Shown: positions 1 through 8,322 of the stretch, in pieces
How the letters are laid out: each line of letters starts with the position of its first letter
Position numbering within the stretch: position 1 is the first letter of the stretch
DNA from: Defluviicoccus sp.
Lineage (GTDB): Bacteria; Pseudomonadota; Alphaproteobacteria; MPNO01
Assembly (NCBI GenBank): GCA_028820505.1
Contig: JAPPIT010000227.1
Coordinates: forward strand, 13,920-61,812
Length of the DNA stretch: 47,893 bases
Direction: 5' to 3'
Made by a program: the position numbers and the translations under genes
The notes under the pieces: generated by a model
The model's input: only the letters and a program-made list of their open reading frames with translations
Databases searched by the model: none
What the model was told of the DNA's origin: nothing

Positions 1-1
1 T

Positions 2-412
2 CTCTTGGCGGGGTGGGGCGGCAGCGGGGTTTGGTCGGTTCTGATCGTCCCTATTCGGCTGGGGTCGGTCCGCTTCGGGCTGCGGGTTCGGGGGCGCCAG
101 CGCTGGCCCAACGCCAAGCTGGCGATCGCGATCGACGCCGACGTCGATATCGGTTCGTCCGAGGACCTCGTCTGGTCGATCTCGACGCGGGTCGATCCGG
201 AGCGCGACCTGTTCGTCGTGCCGGAGGCGAAGGGCCACCCGATCGACCCCACGGCGCGTCCGGCCGCGGGCGGACCGCGCGATACCGTCACGGGGAAATG
301 GGGCATCGACGCGACAAAGCCGCCGGTGAACCGTCCGGACGCCCGGGCCGTGTTCGAACGCACGCTGGCCCCGCACATCGGCGAGGTCCGCCTGGAGGAT
401 TTCCTCGACTGA
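2..412 (+). CDS. UbiD family decarboxylase, C-terminal fragment
   Basis: This is the 3' end of a gene that is cut by the left edge of the window. The last ~100 residues carry the typical C-terminal block of UbiD-type (prenylated-FMN-dependent) decarboxylases: KLAIAIDADVDI, then a WSISTRVDPERDL segment, a late proline/glycine-rich loop and GKWGIDATKP. Such enzymes carry out reversible decarboxylation of aromatic or unsaturated acids. The reading frame stays open to base 2, but the first ~33 residues are glycine/arginine-rich and do not look like the family, so the frame or the sequence near the edge may be disturbed. The substrate cannot be predicted. The adjacent amidohydrolase and acyl-CoA genes fit a catabolic setting. 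Confidence 0.7.
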   Translation, partial: LLAGWGGSGVWSVLIVPIRLGSVRFGLRVRGRQRWPNAKLAIAIDADVDIGSSEDLVWSISTRVDPERDLFVVPEAKGHPIDPTARPAAGGPRDTVTGKWGIDATKPPVNRPDARAVFERTLAPHIGEVRLEDFLD

Positions 413-491
413 CGCCGCCCTCGGGCCCGTGACCCCGGCGCGAAATCCGGGATAGGCTGGCCTTCCCATGAACCACGACGGAGCGCATGCC

Positions 492-1865
492 ATGCCGAAG
501 CTGCTGATCAAGGGAGGCAGCGTGGTCACGATGGACGCCGGGATCGGCGACCTGGAACGGGGCGACGTGGCGGTCGACGGCACCGAGATCGCCGCGGTGG
601 GGGTCGATCTCGCGGCCGGCGACGATGCCGAGATCATCGACGCCAGCGGCATGATCGTCATGCCGGGCCTCGTCAACGGCCACATCCACACCTGGCAGAC
701 CGGGCTGCGCGGCCTCGCCGGGGACTGGACGGCGACCAACTACTTTCGCGCGATGCACGCCGGGCTGGCGACCTTCTTCCGGCCCGAGGACATCCACATC
801 GCCAATCTGGTGGGAGCGCTCAACCAGATCGATTGCGGCGTCACGACGATAGTCGACTGGCACCACAACAATCCCACGCCCGAGCATTCCGACGCGGCGG
901 TCGACGGGCTCGCCGACGCCGGCATCCGGGCGCTGTTCCTGCACGGATCCGCGAAGCCCGATCCCGGCCCCGGCCAGAAGCCCTACGGCGAGATACCGAT
1001 GCCGCGGGGCGAGGTCGAGCGGCTGCGCAAGGGGCGATTCGCCTCGGACGACGGGCTGTTGTCGCTGGGGCTCGCGGTGCTCGGCCCGCAAATGTCGGTG
1101 CACGATGTCGTGCTGCAGGATTTCCGCCTCGCCCGCGAGTTCGACATCGTCGCCAGCCTGCATCATTCCGGCTCGGCGATGTCGGCCCCGGACGGCTACG
1201 CGGCGGCCGCGGCGGAAGGGCTGATCGGCGACAGGGTAAGCGTCGTCCACGGCAACGAGCTGACGGACGCCGATTTCGACCTGCTGGTCGAGCACGGCGC
1301 GACATTCGTGGTGACGGCGGAAGTCGAGATGCAGATGGCCTACGGACCGCCGCTCACCGGCCGGCTCCGCGCGCGCGGCCTGCCGGTGGCGATCGGCACC
1401 GACGTGGAATGCGTCTACGCCGCGGACATGTTCGCGGTCATGCGGACGACGCTTCAGCTGGAGCGCCACGCGCATTCGATGGAGAGCTTCGCCGCCACCG
1501 GCGAAAAGCCGCACCCGATTCCAGTCACGACGGCCGAGGCGCTGCGCTGGGCGACGCTCGACAGCGCGCGTATGGCGCGTCTCGACTCGCGCATCGGCTC
1601 GCTCACCCCGGGCAAGCAGGCGGATGTCGTCTGCGTGCGCAAGACCGACCTGAACCTCCTCGGCGCCGGCGACGCGGCCAACGCCATCGTGCTGTACGCC
1701 AATCCGGGAAACGTCGATACCGTCCTGGTGGCCGGCACGGTGCGCAAGAGGGACGGCCGGATCGTGGGCGCCGACCTCGAGGCCAGGAAGGCCGCGCTGG
1801 TCGCCTCCGGCGAGCGAATTCTCGCCGACTTCAAGTCGGCCGGCGCGACGGCGGAATATCTTTAG
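492..1865 (+). CDS. Metal-dependent amidohydrolase, cytosine deaminase / TrzN-like
   Basis: 457-residue cytosolic amidohydrolase of the superfamily that deaminates or dechlorinates N-heterocycles (AtzB, TrzN, guanine deaminase). Visible features are the N-terminal beta-sandwich start (KLLIKGGSVVTMD), the first metal-binding H-x-H in VNGHIHTWQ (H64, H66), histidines in SLHHSGS and VVHGNEL, the late aspartate in IGTDVEC, and the C-terminal GSLTPGKQADVV that closes the small domain. I chose ATG 492 because GGAG at 480-483 lies 8 bases upstream. An in-frame ATG at 468 has no ribosome site and would add only eight residues. The natural substrate is unknown. It follows the UbiD fragment by 79 bases on the same strand. 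Confidence 0.85.
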   Translation: MPKLLIKGGSVVTMDAGIGDLERGDVAVDGTEIAAVGVDLAAGDDAEIIDASGMIVMPGLVNGHIHTWQTGLRGLAGDWTATNYFRAMHAGLATFFRPEDIHIANLVGALNQIDCGVTTIVDWHHNNPTPEHSDAAVDGLADAGIRALFLHGSAKPDPGPGQKPYGEIPMPRGEVERLRKGRFASDDGLLSLGLAVLGPQMSVHDVVLQDFRLAREFDIVASLHHSGSAMSAPDGYAAAAAEGLIGDRVSVVHGNELTDADFDLLVEHGATFVVTAEVEMQMAYGPPLTGRLRARGLPVAIGTDVECVYAADMFAVMRTTLQLERHAHSMESFAATGEKPHPIPVTTAEALRWATLDSARMARLDSRIGSLTPGKQADVVCVRKTDLNLLGAGDAANAIVLYANPGNVDTVLVAGTVRKRDGRIVGADLEARKAALVASGERILADFKSAGATAEYL

Positions 1866-1958
1866 CGCAGCCGTCGGGAGGCGCTCATTTCGACCATCGG
1901 CGCGGAGCTCGGCCGCTGCTTTCCCGGCCGTTTCAGGGTCCTGATCCTCGACAACGAG

Positions 1959-2447
1959 GTGACGGTCGACGCGTTCGTGACGGACCCGCCGCTTCCCTGG
2001 GCGCGGCTCACGGCGGACGGCGGCATTTACCGGATCGGCGAAGCCTACCCCCGGCTCCTCACCGCCTCCGAAGCCGACCGGGAGGAGCTCAACTGGGACC
2101 GGGTTTCGACGGCGGCGATCCGCGACGCGTTGAGCCGGCTCGACGAAACCGTCGACCTTGTGGTGTTCGGCAACAACGCGGGACAGGGATTGCCGCTCGC
2201 CGAGGCCCTGCCGGCGCCGCTGCGCGCCGCGCGCGGCATCGTCGCCTATGGCGACTCGCTGCCCGAGCGCGGATCGTACGCGGAATTGGGCTACCGCTAT
2301 TTCGTCCCGCGCCGGGACGTCGTGGCGCACGTCCTGCCGGCCGCCGAAGCCGCGGAGCGCCCGCCGGCGCTCGGCTTCGTCAACACCATCGAGCACAACG
2401 AGCGGAATTACCATACGCCGTGGCGCGGGCGCACGACCCTGGAATGA
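1959..2447 (+). CDS. Hypothetical protein, unknown family
   Basis: About 162 residues with strong coding bias; I do not recognise the family. Features are a VDLVVFGNNAGQGLPLAEAL stretch, which resembles a Rossmann-like strand-turn-helix, IVAYGDSLPE, and a conserved-looking C-terminus rich in aromatic and histidine residues (FVNTIEHNERNYHTPW). There is no signal peptide or membrane segment. The first conventional start is GTG 1959, which has no ribosome site. The frame is open back to the amidohydrolase stop at 1863-1865. A strong GGGAGG at 1876-1881 sits five bases before an ATT codon at 1887, which would add 24 plausible residues (ISTIGAELGRCF...RVLILDNEV). The true start may be that ATT. 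It is probably cotranscribed with the amidohydrolase. Confidence 0.7.
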   Translation: MTVDAFVTDPPLPWARLTADGGIYRIGEAYPRLLTASEADREELNWDRVSTAAIRDALSRLDETVDLVVFGNNAGQGLPLAEALPAPLRAARGIVAYGDSLPERGSYAELGYRYFVPRRDVVAHVLPAAEAAERPPALGFVNTIEHNERNYHTPWRGRTTLE

Positions 2448-2494
2448 ACCGGACGTGACTCCATGAGCTATTCGGCGTGGAAGGCGCGAAAGGG

Positions 2495-3292
2495 ATGACC
2501 GGCAACGTCGCGGGGAAAACGGTCTGGATTACCGGCGCGTCGGGCGGGCTGGGCGAGGCGCTCGCGCATGCCTTCGGCGCGGCCGGCGCCCGGCTGGTCC
2601 TGTCCGCCCGGCGCGAGGCCGAGCTCGAACGGGTGGCGGCGGCGGTCGCCGATGCCGGCGGGACGGCGCGCGCGGTGCCGATGGACCTCGCCGACTCCGG
2701 CTCCATCGCGGCGGCGGCGGCGGGCGTCGCGCGCGTCGAGGGACGCATCGACGTGCTGGTGCACAACGCCGGCCAGACCCAGCGGGCGCTGATCGCGGAC
2801 GCCGGCATCGACGTCTACCGGCGCCTCTTCGAGGTCAACTTCTTCGGCCCGCTGGCGCTCACCAAGGCGGCATTGCCGGCGATGGAAGGGGGCGGGCGGA
2901 TCGTCGTCGTCTCCAGCATCGCGGCCTATTACTCCTCGCCCTACCGGTCGGGCTACAACGCGTCCAAGAAGGCGCTGCACGGGCTGTTCGACGCGCTGAG
3001 GGCGGAGGCGCACCGTGACGGGATCGGGGTGCTGCTCGTCGTGCTGGGAAGCGTCAGGACGAAGGTCTCAATCAACGCGCTGCGCGGCGACGGGAGCTTC
3101 TACGGCCGGATGGACCCGGCGATGGCGGCCGGCATGGACCCCGGCGCGGTCGCCCGGAAGATCGTGAGGGCGACAGTGGCGGGGAGGGAGGAGATAACCG
3201 CCGCGCCGCTTCGCCAGCGCTGGCTGATGTGGCGCAAGGCATGGTTCCCGCGGCTCGCCTCCCGCGCCGTCCGGCTGCGCCCGCGGGGTTGA
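2495..3292 (+). CDS. Short-chain dehydrogenase/reductase (SDR)
   Basis: 265-residue classical SDR. It has the NAD(P)-binding glycine motif TGASGGLG (residues 13-20), the NAG motif (91-93), the catalytic serine region VVVSSIAAYYS (about 140) and the catalytic Y154-x3-K158 in SGYNASKKA. The ARR after the second beta-strand favours NADP(H). The C-terminus (RQRWLMWRKAWFPRL, then arginine-rich) resembles DHRS7-like SDRs, where this part is amphipathic. I chose ATG 2495 because GGAAGG lies at 2479-2484 about 10 bases upstream; GTG 2477 is the longer alternative. An 11-codon frame (ATG 2463) overlaps this start but looks accidental. The substrate is unknown. Confidence 0.88.
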   Translation: MTGNVAGKTVWITGASGGLGEALAHAFGAAGARLVLSARREAELERVAAAVADAGGTARAVPMDLADSGSIAAAAAGVARVEGRIDVLVHNAGQTQRALIADAGIDVYRRLFEVNFFGPLALTKAALPAMEGGGRIVVVSSIAAYYSSPYRSGYNASKKALHGLFDALRAEAHRDGIGVLLVVLGSVRTKVSINALRGDGSFYGRMDPAMAAGMDPGAVARKIVRATVAGREEITAAPLRQRWLMWRKAWFPRLASRAVRLRPRG

Positions 3293-3347
3293 CGCCGAAG
3301 GTCCGACCGCGCGAGATAGCCGCGCCCCCGAGAGGAGGTGAAACGCC

Positions 3348-5300
3348 TTGACCGAGCCGCTTTGGACGCCCTCGCCCGACCGGATCCGGGACGCGAACCT
3401 TACCCGCTACCTGACGGCCCTCGGGGACCGGCACGGGCTGGAATTCGCCGATTACGCGGCGCTGCACCGCTGGTCGGTGGAGAACCGCGAGGCATTCTGG
3501 GTCTCGGTGTGGGATTTCTGCGGGATCGTCGCGGAGACGCGCGGCGAGACCGTCTTGGCGGACGGGGAGAAGATGCCGGGCGCGCGCTGGTTCCCCGACG
3601 CGCGGCTCAACTTCGCGGAGAACCTGCTGCGCCATCGCGACGGCGGGCCGGCGATATTCTTCCGCGGCGAGGACCGGGTGCGCGGCACGGTGAGCCGCGC
3701 CGAGCTTTACGACCTCGTGTCGCATCTCGCCCGGGCGTTCGAGGCGGCGGGCGTCGCGGAAGGCGACCGGGTGGCGGGCTACCTGCCGAACGTTCCCGAA
3801 GCCATCGCCGCCATGCTCGCGGCCGCCAGCATCGGCGCCGTCTGGTCGTCCTGCTCGCCCGATTTCGGCGTCAACGGCATGCTCGACCGGTTCGGCCAGA
3901 TCGAGCCGAAGCTGCTGATAACGACAGATGGCTACACCTACAACGGCAAGCCGATCGATTCGCTCGGCCGCGTGCGCGAGGCGCTGGAGCGCCTGCCCTC
4001 GGTCGAATCGGCGATCGTCGTCCCCTATCTCGACGACGATCCCGACCTGGACGGACTGCCGATCGCGAAGACGCTGCGAGACGCGATCGCCCCCTACCCC
4101 GCCGGCGAGATCGAATTCCGGCAGCTCCCCTTCGCGCACCCGCTCTACATCCTGTTCTCGTCCGGAACGACGGGCACCCCCAAATGCATCGTCCACGGCG
4201 CCGGCGGCACGCTGCTCCAGCATTTGAAGGAGCACATCCTCCACACCGACGTCAGGCCCGGAGACCGCGTCTTCTACGCCACCACGCTGGGCTGGATGAT
4301 GTGGAACTGGCTGGCGTCGACACTCGCCGCGGGCGCGACGGCGCTGCTTTACGAGGGCTCGGTGTCGCATCCCGGCATGGACGCCCTGTTCGACTTCGCC
4401 GACGAATCCGGCATGACGCATTTCGGCACCTCGGCGAAATACATCGACGCGGTCAAGAAATCCGGGCTAGCGCCGCGGGAAAGCCATGACCTCGGCCCGC
4501 TCCGCGCGATGATGTCGACCGGCTCCCCGCTAGTGCCGGAGAGCTTCGACTTCGTCTATTCGTCGATCAAGCGCGACCTCTGCCTGTCCTCGATCTCCGG
4601 CGGGACCGACATCGTCTCCTGCTTCGTCCTCGGCAACCCGACCGCGCCGGTGAGGCGGGGCGAGATCCAGGCCTTCGGGCTCGGCATGGACGTCCGCGTG
4701 TACGACGACGGGGGGCGCCCCGTCACCGGCGAGAAGGGCGAGCTGGTCTGCGCCCGCCCCTTCCCCGCCATGCCGGTGAAGTTCTGGAACGACCCGGACG
4801 GCGCGCGCTACCGGGGGGCCTATTTCGAGCGGTTCCCGGACGTCTGGTGCCACGGCGACTATGCGGAGATCACCGAACACGGGGGCACGGTCATCTACGG
4901 CCGGTCGGACGCGGTGCTCAACCCGGGCGGGGTCAGGATCGGCACCGCCGAGATCTACCGCCAGGTCGAGCAGTTGGACGAGATCGAGGAAGGACTCGCC
5001 ATCGGCCAGGACTGGGACGGCGACGTGCGCGTCGTGCTGTTCGTCCGGCTGGCTCCGGGGTGCGAGCTGGACGGCGCGCTCGAGGACCGGATCAGGGACC
5101 GGGTCCGCAGGGGCGCCTCGCCGCGCCACGTGCCCGCGCGCATCGTCGCGGTCCCCGACATTCCGCGCACCAAGAGCGGCAAGATCGTCGAGCTCGCCGT
5201 GCGCTCGATCGTCCACGGCGAGGCGGTCAGGAACATCGAGGCGCTCGCCAACCCCGAGGCGCTGGACCATTTCCGCGCCCGGGAAGAGCTGGCGGAGTAG
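3348..5300 (+). CDS. aacS: Acetoacetyl-CoA synthetase (acetoacetate-CoA ligase)
   Basis: 650-residue ANL-superfamily adenylate-forming enzyme that activates acetoacetate to acetoacetyl-CoA with ATP, linking ketone-body or PHB metabolism to acetyl-CoA. The N-terminus ([10 protein letters not shown]...NLTRYL) and a [10 protein letters not shown] segment match the acetyl/acetoacetyl-CoA synthetase cap. The phosphate-binding loop is SSGTTGTPK (271-279), followed by an acetoacetyl-CoA-synthetase-like GWMMWNW. The C-terminal lysine of [10 protein letters not shown] (near 612) is the conserved catalytic lysine. The length matches the family. The start is TTG 3348, chosen because a perfect GAGGAGGTG lies at 3332-3340; no ATG or GTG fits. 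The weak start codon with a strong ribosome site may moderate expression. Confidence 0.93.
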   Translation: MTEPLWTPSPDRIRDANLTRYLTALGDRHGLEFADYAALHRWSVENREAFWVSVWDFCGIVAETRGETVLADGEKMPGARWFPDARLNFAENLLRHRDGGPAIFFRGEDRVRGTVSRAELYDLVSHLARAFEAAGVAEGDRVAGYLPNVPEAIAAMLAAASIGAVWSSCSPDFGVNGMLDRFGQIEPKLLITTDGYTYNGKPIDSLGRVREALERLPSVESAIVVPYLDDDPDLDGLPIAKTLRDAIAPYPAGEIEFRQLPFAHPLYILFSSGTTGTPKCIVHGAGGTLLQHLKEHILHTDVRPGDRVFYATTLGWMMWNWLASTLAAGATALLYEGSVSHPGMDALFDFADESGMTHFGTSAKYIDAVKKSGLAPRESHDLGPLRAMMSTGSPLVPESFDFVYSSIKRDLCLSSISGGTDIVSCFVLGNPTAPVRRGEIQAFGLGMDVRVYDDGGRPVTGEKGELVCARPFPAMPVKFWNDPDGARYRGAYFERFPDVWCHGDYAEITEHGGTVIYGRSDAVLNPGGVRIGTAEIYRQVEQLDEIEEGLAIGQDWDGDVRVVLFVRLAPGCELDGALEDRIRDRVRRGASPRHVPARIVAVPDIPRTKSGKIVELAVRSIVHGEAVRNIEALANPEALDHFRAREELAE

Positions 5301-5382
5301 CGGAGGTCCGGTTCGCGTGGAACGGCCCCGCCCTTCGTTCTCTGCCGTCATGGTCGGCGGGGGTTCGGGAAAGGAGAACGAG

Positions 5383-5727
5383 ATGAGCAAGGACTACAAG
5401 GCGCTGGCCGGCGAGGTCGACGCCAGGGCCGGCAACCTGTTCCGCGCCGCGCCCAACCAGATGCGCGCCTTCCGCGATCTGATGGGGGCGGCGTCGAAGG
5501 ACGGGGCGCTCGACGCGAAGACCAAGGAGCTGATGGCCATCGCGATCGCCGTCGCCACCCGCTGCGAGGGCTGCATCGTCTTCCACGTGCGCTCGGCGAT
5601 CAAGCACGGGGCCAGCCGAGAGGAGCTCGCCGATACGATCGGCGTCGCGATCGAGATGGGCGGCGGCCCGGCGGCGGTGTACGGCGCGGACGCGCTGGCC
5701 GCGTTCGACCAGTTCCAGGCCGGCTGA
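5383..5727 (+). CDS. Carboxymuconolactone decarboxylase family protein (AhpD-like)
   Basis: 114-residue all-helical protein of the CMD/AhpD family. The redox-type motif is present as CEGCIVFH (C-x2-C-x3-H), followed by the typical helix AIKHGASREELADTIGVAIEMGGGPA. Proteins with this motif often act as small peroxidatic or disulfide reductases; those without it decarboxylate lactones. I infer the redox type here. AAGGAG at 5371-5376 fixes ATG 5383. It lies 82 bases after acetoacetyl-CoA synthetase, and its stop is separated from the sirtuin start by one base, so the two are probably translated from the same message. Confidence 0.88.
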   Translation: MSKDYKALAGEVDARAGNLFRAAPNQMRAFRDLMGAASKDGALDAKTKELMAIAIAVATRCEGCIVFHVRSAIKHGASREELADTIGVAIEMGGGPAAVYGADALAAFDQFQAG

Positions 5728-5728
5728 G

Positions 5729-6487
5729 ATGGAGGACGCCCGCGCCGACATCGAGCGCCTCGCCGGGCTGATCGCGGACGCCCGCCGGGCGGTCGTCTTC
5801 ACCGGCGCCGGGATCTCGACCGAATCGGGCATCCCGGACTTCCGCAGCCCGACCGGCATCTGGTCGCAGACCACGCCGATCTACTACGAAGAATTCCTGG
5901 CGTCGGAAGAGGCGCGGATCGAGGCGTGGCGGCGCAAGTTCCTGGTCGACCGCGACATCGTGGACGCGACGCCCAACCGGGGCCACCGCGCGGTCGCCAA
6001 GCTGGTCCGGACCGGCAAGGTGGCCAGCGTGATCACCCAGAACATCGACAATTTGCACCAGGATTCGGGCGTGCCGGCGGAGAAGGTGATCGAACTCCAC
6101 GGCAACGGCTCCTACGCGAAATGCGTGTCGTGCCAGGAGCGTTACGAGCTCGGTCCGATCAAGGAGGCGTTCGAGAAGGACGGAATGCCGCCCGCCTGCA
6201 CGCTGTGCGGCGCGCCGGTCAAGACGGCGACGATATCCTTCGGCCAGGCGATGCCGGACGCAGAGATGAAGCGCGCCCGGCGCGAGACGCTCGCCTGCGA
6301 CCTGTTCCTCGCCATCGGCTCGTCGCTCGTCGTCTATCCCGCCGCCGGCTTCCCCGTGCTCGCCAAGGAATCGGGCTCGACACTGGTGATCCTCAACCGG
6401 GAAGCGACCGACCTCGACGGGATCGCCGACCTCGTCATCAACCGCGAGATCGGCCCCACGCTGGGCGAGGCGGCGAACGTCAATTGA
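5729..6487 (+). CDS. cobB: NAD-dependent protein deacylase, sirtuin (Sir2/CobB family)
   Basis: 252-residue sirtuin that removes acyl groups from lysines using NAD+, giving nicotinamide and O-acyl-ADP-ribose. Motifs are GAGIST (26-31) and GIPDFRSP (NAD binding), TQNIDNLH (103-110), the catalytic histidine H124 in ELHGN, and a four-cysteine zinc site C132-x2-C135 ... C157-x2-C160. GSSLVVYPA binds the dinucleotide. Length is normal. The start overlaps the upstream CMD stop region (TGAGATG), so translation is coupled. Bacterial sirtuins commonly reactivate acyl-CoA synthetases; the acetoacetyl-CoA synthetase gene upstream, with a conserved C-terminal lysine, is an attractive but unproven target. 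Confidence 0.93.
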   Translation: MEDARADIERLAGLIADARRAVVFTGAGISTESGIPDFRSPTGIWSQTTPIYYEEFLASEEARIEAWRRKFLVDRDIVDATPNRGHRAVAKLVRTGKVASVITQNIDNLHQDSGVPAEKVIELHGNGSYAKCVSCQERYELGPIKEAFEKDGMPPACTLCGAPVKTATISFGQAMPDAEMKRARRETLACDLFLAIGSSLVVYPAAGFPVLAKESGSTLVILNREATDLDGIADLVINREIGPTLGEAANVN

Positions 6488-6525
6488 GCGAGCGTGCATT
6501 CTCCGGCACTCCTCTCCCTCCTTCC

Positions 6526-6554
6526 GTCATACCCGGAACAAGTCCGGGCATCAC
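6526..6554. repeat. Imperfect palindrome of an intergenic-repeat type
   Basis: Two 12-base arms, GTCATACCCGGA and TCCGGGCATCAC, separated by five bases, with two mismatches. Similar CCCGGA...TCCGGG elements are scattered between genes in many alphaproteobacteria. It lies in the 262-base spacer between the sirtuin and universal stress protein genes and may act as a transcript-end hairpin, though no T-run follows. Confidence 0.6.
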
Positions 6555-6665
6555 GTGGTGGGGGACGGCGGCGGGGGAGACGCGGGCGGTCCCTTCGTTC
6601 CGTCCCCGGGAGCCCTCCCCGAGCCTTGCGGGGCCGGCGGCGCGTCACCATGTGAATCCTATCCC

Positions 6666-6693
6666 AGGGGCGCCGCGGGACGTCCGCGCCCCT
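6666..6693. repeat. Inverted repeat upstream of the universal stress protein gene
   Basis: Perfect 8-base arms AGGGGCGC (6666-6673) and GCGCCCCT (6686-6693) with a 12-base loop that contains the small palindrome GGACGTCC. It sits about 57 bases before the universal stress protein start, so it would probably be in or just before the 5' leader. Function is not known. The rest of the 6488-6749 spacer holds no gene that I can support. Confidence 0.45.
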
Positions 6694-6749
6694 CCCCGAC
6701 CGCCGCCCGATCCACTGGCGTCGACAGGGACAACACGGGAGACATGACC

Positions 6750-7571
6750 ATGGCATATCGGGACATCGTCGTTTGTCTGGCCGAGGACAAACGGTCTTCA
6801 TCGCGTCTGGATGCGGCGATCGGGTTGGCGGAACGGCACGAGGGCAAGGTGACGGGGGTGTATGTGCAGCCGCCGCTCGCCGTTCCCGGTTACGCCGGCG
6901 CCAATTTTCCACCGGAGTTCCTGGAACGCCTGGACACGGAGCAGCGCGAGCGCGCGGAAGAGGCCGAGCATGAGTTCAGGGAACGGACGGCGAAGGCGGC
7001 CGTCTCCTCGGAATGGCGCCCGGTCGCGGGCGATCCCGTCGAAGCGGTCACGACCAGCGCGCATTACGCCGACATCGCCATCGTCGGTCAGACCGATCCC
7101 GGCGACGGCAGGAGCATCGAGGGGTTCGCCGACAGCGTCGTGCTCGGGGCGGGCGGTCCGGTGCTGGTCTGGCCCTATGCCGGCTCGTTCGACCTCGATC
7201 CCGCCACGGTGATGATCGCCTGGAACGGCACCCGAGAAGCGAAGCGCGCGGTCTCCGACGCGCTGCCCTTCCTGCAGCGGGCGAACAAGGCGATCGTGCT
7301 CGGCATCGATACCGGAGACGGCACGCATACGCCCGGGACCGACATTTGCGCACACCTGGCGCGACACGGCGTCAAGGCGGAAGCGCGGCAAGGTTTCACC
7401 TCGGTGAATGTCGACGCGAGCAACGCCCTGTTGAACGCGATCGCCGACGAGGGCGCCCGCCTCCTCGTCATGGGCGCTTACGGCCACCATCGCATGCGGG
7501 AGCTGTTGCTGGGCGGCATGACGCGCGACGTGCTCAGGCACATGACGGTGCCGGCCCTGATGTCGCACTAG
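6750..7571 (+). CDS. Universal stress protein (tandem UspA domains)
   Basis: 273-residue cytosolic protein with two UspA-like halves. The first starts YRDIVVCLAEDKRSSSRLDAAI; the second, from about residue 150 (ATVMIAWNGTREAKRAV), ends in MGAYGHHRMRELLLGGMTRDVL, which carries the G-x2-G-x9-G ATP-binding spacing and the GGMTRDVL variant common in alphaproteobacteria. The first half lacks that C-terminal motif. I chose ATG 6750 because GGGAG at 6737-6741 is 8 bases upstream; ATG 6744 would be only two bases away. Such proteins are typically induced by starvation, low oxygen or redox stress. It heads a tight group with a small unknown and an ion-channel gene. Confidence 0.88.
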   Translation: MAYRDIVVCLAEDKRSSSRLDAAIGLAERHEGKVTGVYVQPPLAVPGYAGANFPPEFLERLDTEQRERAEEAEHEFRERTAKAAVSSEWRPVAGDPVEAVTTSAHYADIAIVGQTDPGDGRSIEGFADSVVLGAGGPVLVWPYAGSFDLDPATVMIAWNGTREAKRAVSDALPFLQRANKAIVLGIDTGDGTHTPGTDICAHLARHGVKAEARQGFTSVNVDASNALLNAIADEGARLLVMGAYGHHRMRELLLGGMTRDVLRHMTVPALMSH

Positions 7572-7608
7572 GGCGCCGGCAGCGACAACCCAACCGAAAG
7601 GCGAAGCG

Positions 7609-7866
7609 ATGTCGGAAGTCCTCTACGTCGTCGCGCCTTATTGGGCGCAGGCTCCCGTGTCGGTGCATCGCGACCCCGACCGGGCGATTCGCGCGGCAAC
7701 CGGATTGTCCGAGGGTTGCCGGGCGGTGGCGATCGATCCGGTTACCGCGGAATGGAGAACGACCGACGCGCCTCATCTCATCCATCCGGACGATCCGCAC
7801 CATGTGCGGGAACGCCTGGCCCGGGAGTTGCGCAAGATCGGGGACGACCTCCTGGCCGATGACTGA
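7609..7866 (+). CDS. Small hypothetical protein (85 aa)
   Basis: 85 residues, acidic at the C-terminus, no membrane segment. The sequence SEVLYVVAPYWAQAPVSVHRD, DPDRAIRAATGLSEGCRAVAIDP and HLIHPDDPHHVRERLARELRKIGDDL shows normal protein composition. I do not recognise the family. AAAGG at about 7597-7601 supports ATG 7609. It lies 37 bases after the universal stress protein gene and 18 bases before the ion-channel gene, so it probably belongs to their operon and may be a soluble stress or regulatory partner; this is inference from position only. Confidence 0.7.
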   Translation: MSEVLYVVAPYWAQAPVSVHRDPDRAIRAATGLSEGCRAVAIDPVTAEWRTTDAPHLIHPDDPHHVRERLARELRKIGDDLLADD

Positions 7867-7884
7867 AGCGCGGGGAGCCGCGAC

Positions 7885-8322
7885 GTGATCGGCCAGATCG
7901 CCGTGGGGTCGGCGCTGATCGTCCTCAGCGTCGCCGTGCATGCCGGGTTCATGGCTCTTGCCGCCCGCGCGGTGCGTCGCCGCGAGGCCTGGCTGCGCCG
8001 GCCGCCCGCGCTGATCAAGCTGGCCGGGGCGCTCTCGGCGGTGTCGCTCTGGCTGATCGCGGGCATGAGCGTCACGGTCTGGATCTGGGCGCTCTATTTC
8101 CTGTGGTCCGGCGCGCTGGGCGACCTGGAAACGGCAGTCTATTTCTCCCTGGTCTCCTTCACCACGCTGGGCTTCGGCGACATCGTGCTCGCCCAGCCGC
8201 ATCGCCTGCTCTCCGGCATGCTGGCCGCCAACGGGCTGGTGCTGTTCGGCCTGACCACGGCGGTGCTGATCGACCTGATCCGCAGCCTGCACGGCGCACG
8301 GACCGGGCAGGAGAGCGCGTGA
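7885..8322 (+). CDS. Small potassium-channel-like membrane protein (Ion_trans_2 fold)
   Basis: 145 residues with three predicted membrane segments (about 5-28, 44-72 and 103-125) and a pore loop between the last two. The selectivity-filter sequence is TTLGFGD (93-99) in VSFTTLGFGDIVL, a variant of the classic TVGYGD. There is no cytosolic regulatory (RCK) domain. It should form a tetrameric cation channel in the inner membrane; potassium selectivity is likely but the L/F substitutions make it uncertain. GTG 7885 is preceded by GGGGAG at 7872-7877. It overlaps the following 42-codon gene by four bases and follows the stress-protein genes closely. Confidence 0.8.
   Translation: MIGQIAVGSALIVLSVAVHAGFMALAARAVRRREAWLRRPPALIKLAGALSAVSLWLIAGMSVTVWIWALYFLWSGALGDLETAVYFSLVSFTTLGFGDIVLAQPHRLLSGMLAANGLVLFGLTTAVLIDLIRSLHGARTGQESA

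Noticed and set aside
288-2414. A 708-codon open frame on the minus strand opposite the amidohydrolase
   Set aside because: Arginine-rich, low-complexity translation with no motif; GC-rich codons leave the complementary frame without stops. The plus strand has clear conserved proteins here.
2463-2498. An 11-codon frame overlapping the SDR start
   Set aside because: Peptide MSYSAWKARKG has no conservation signal or attenuation structure, so chance is most likely.
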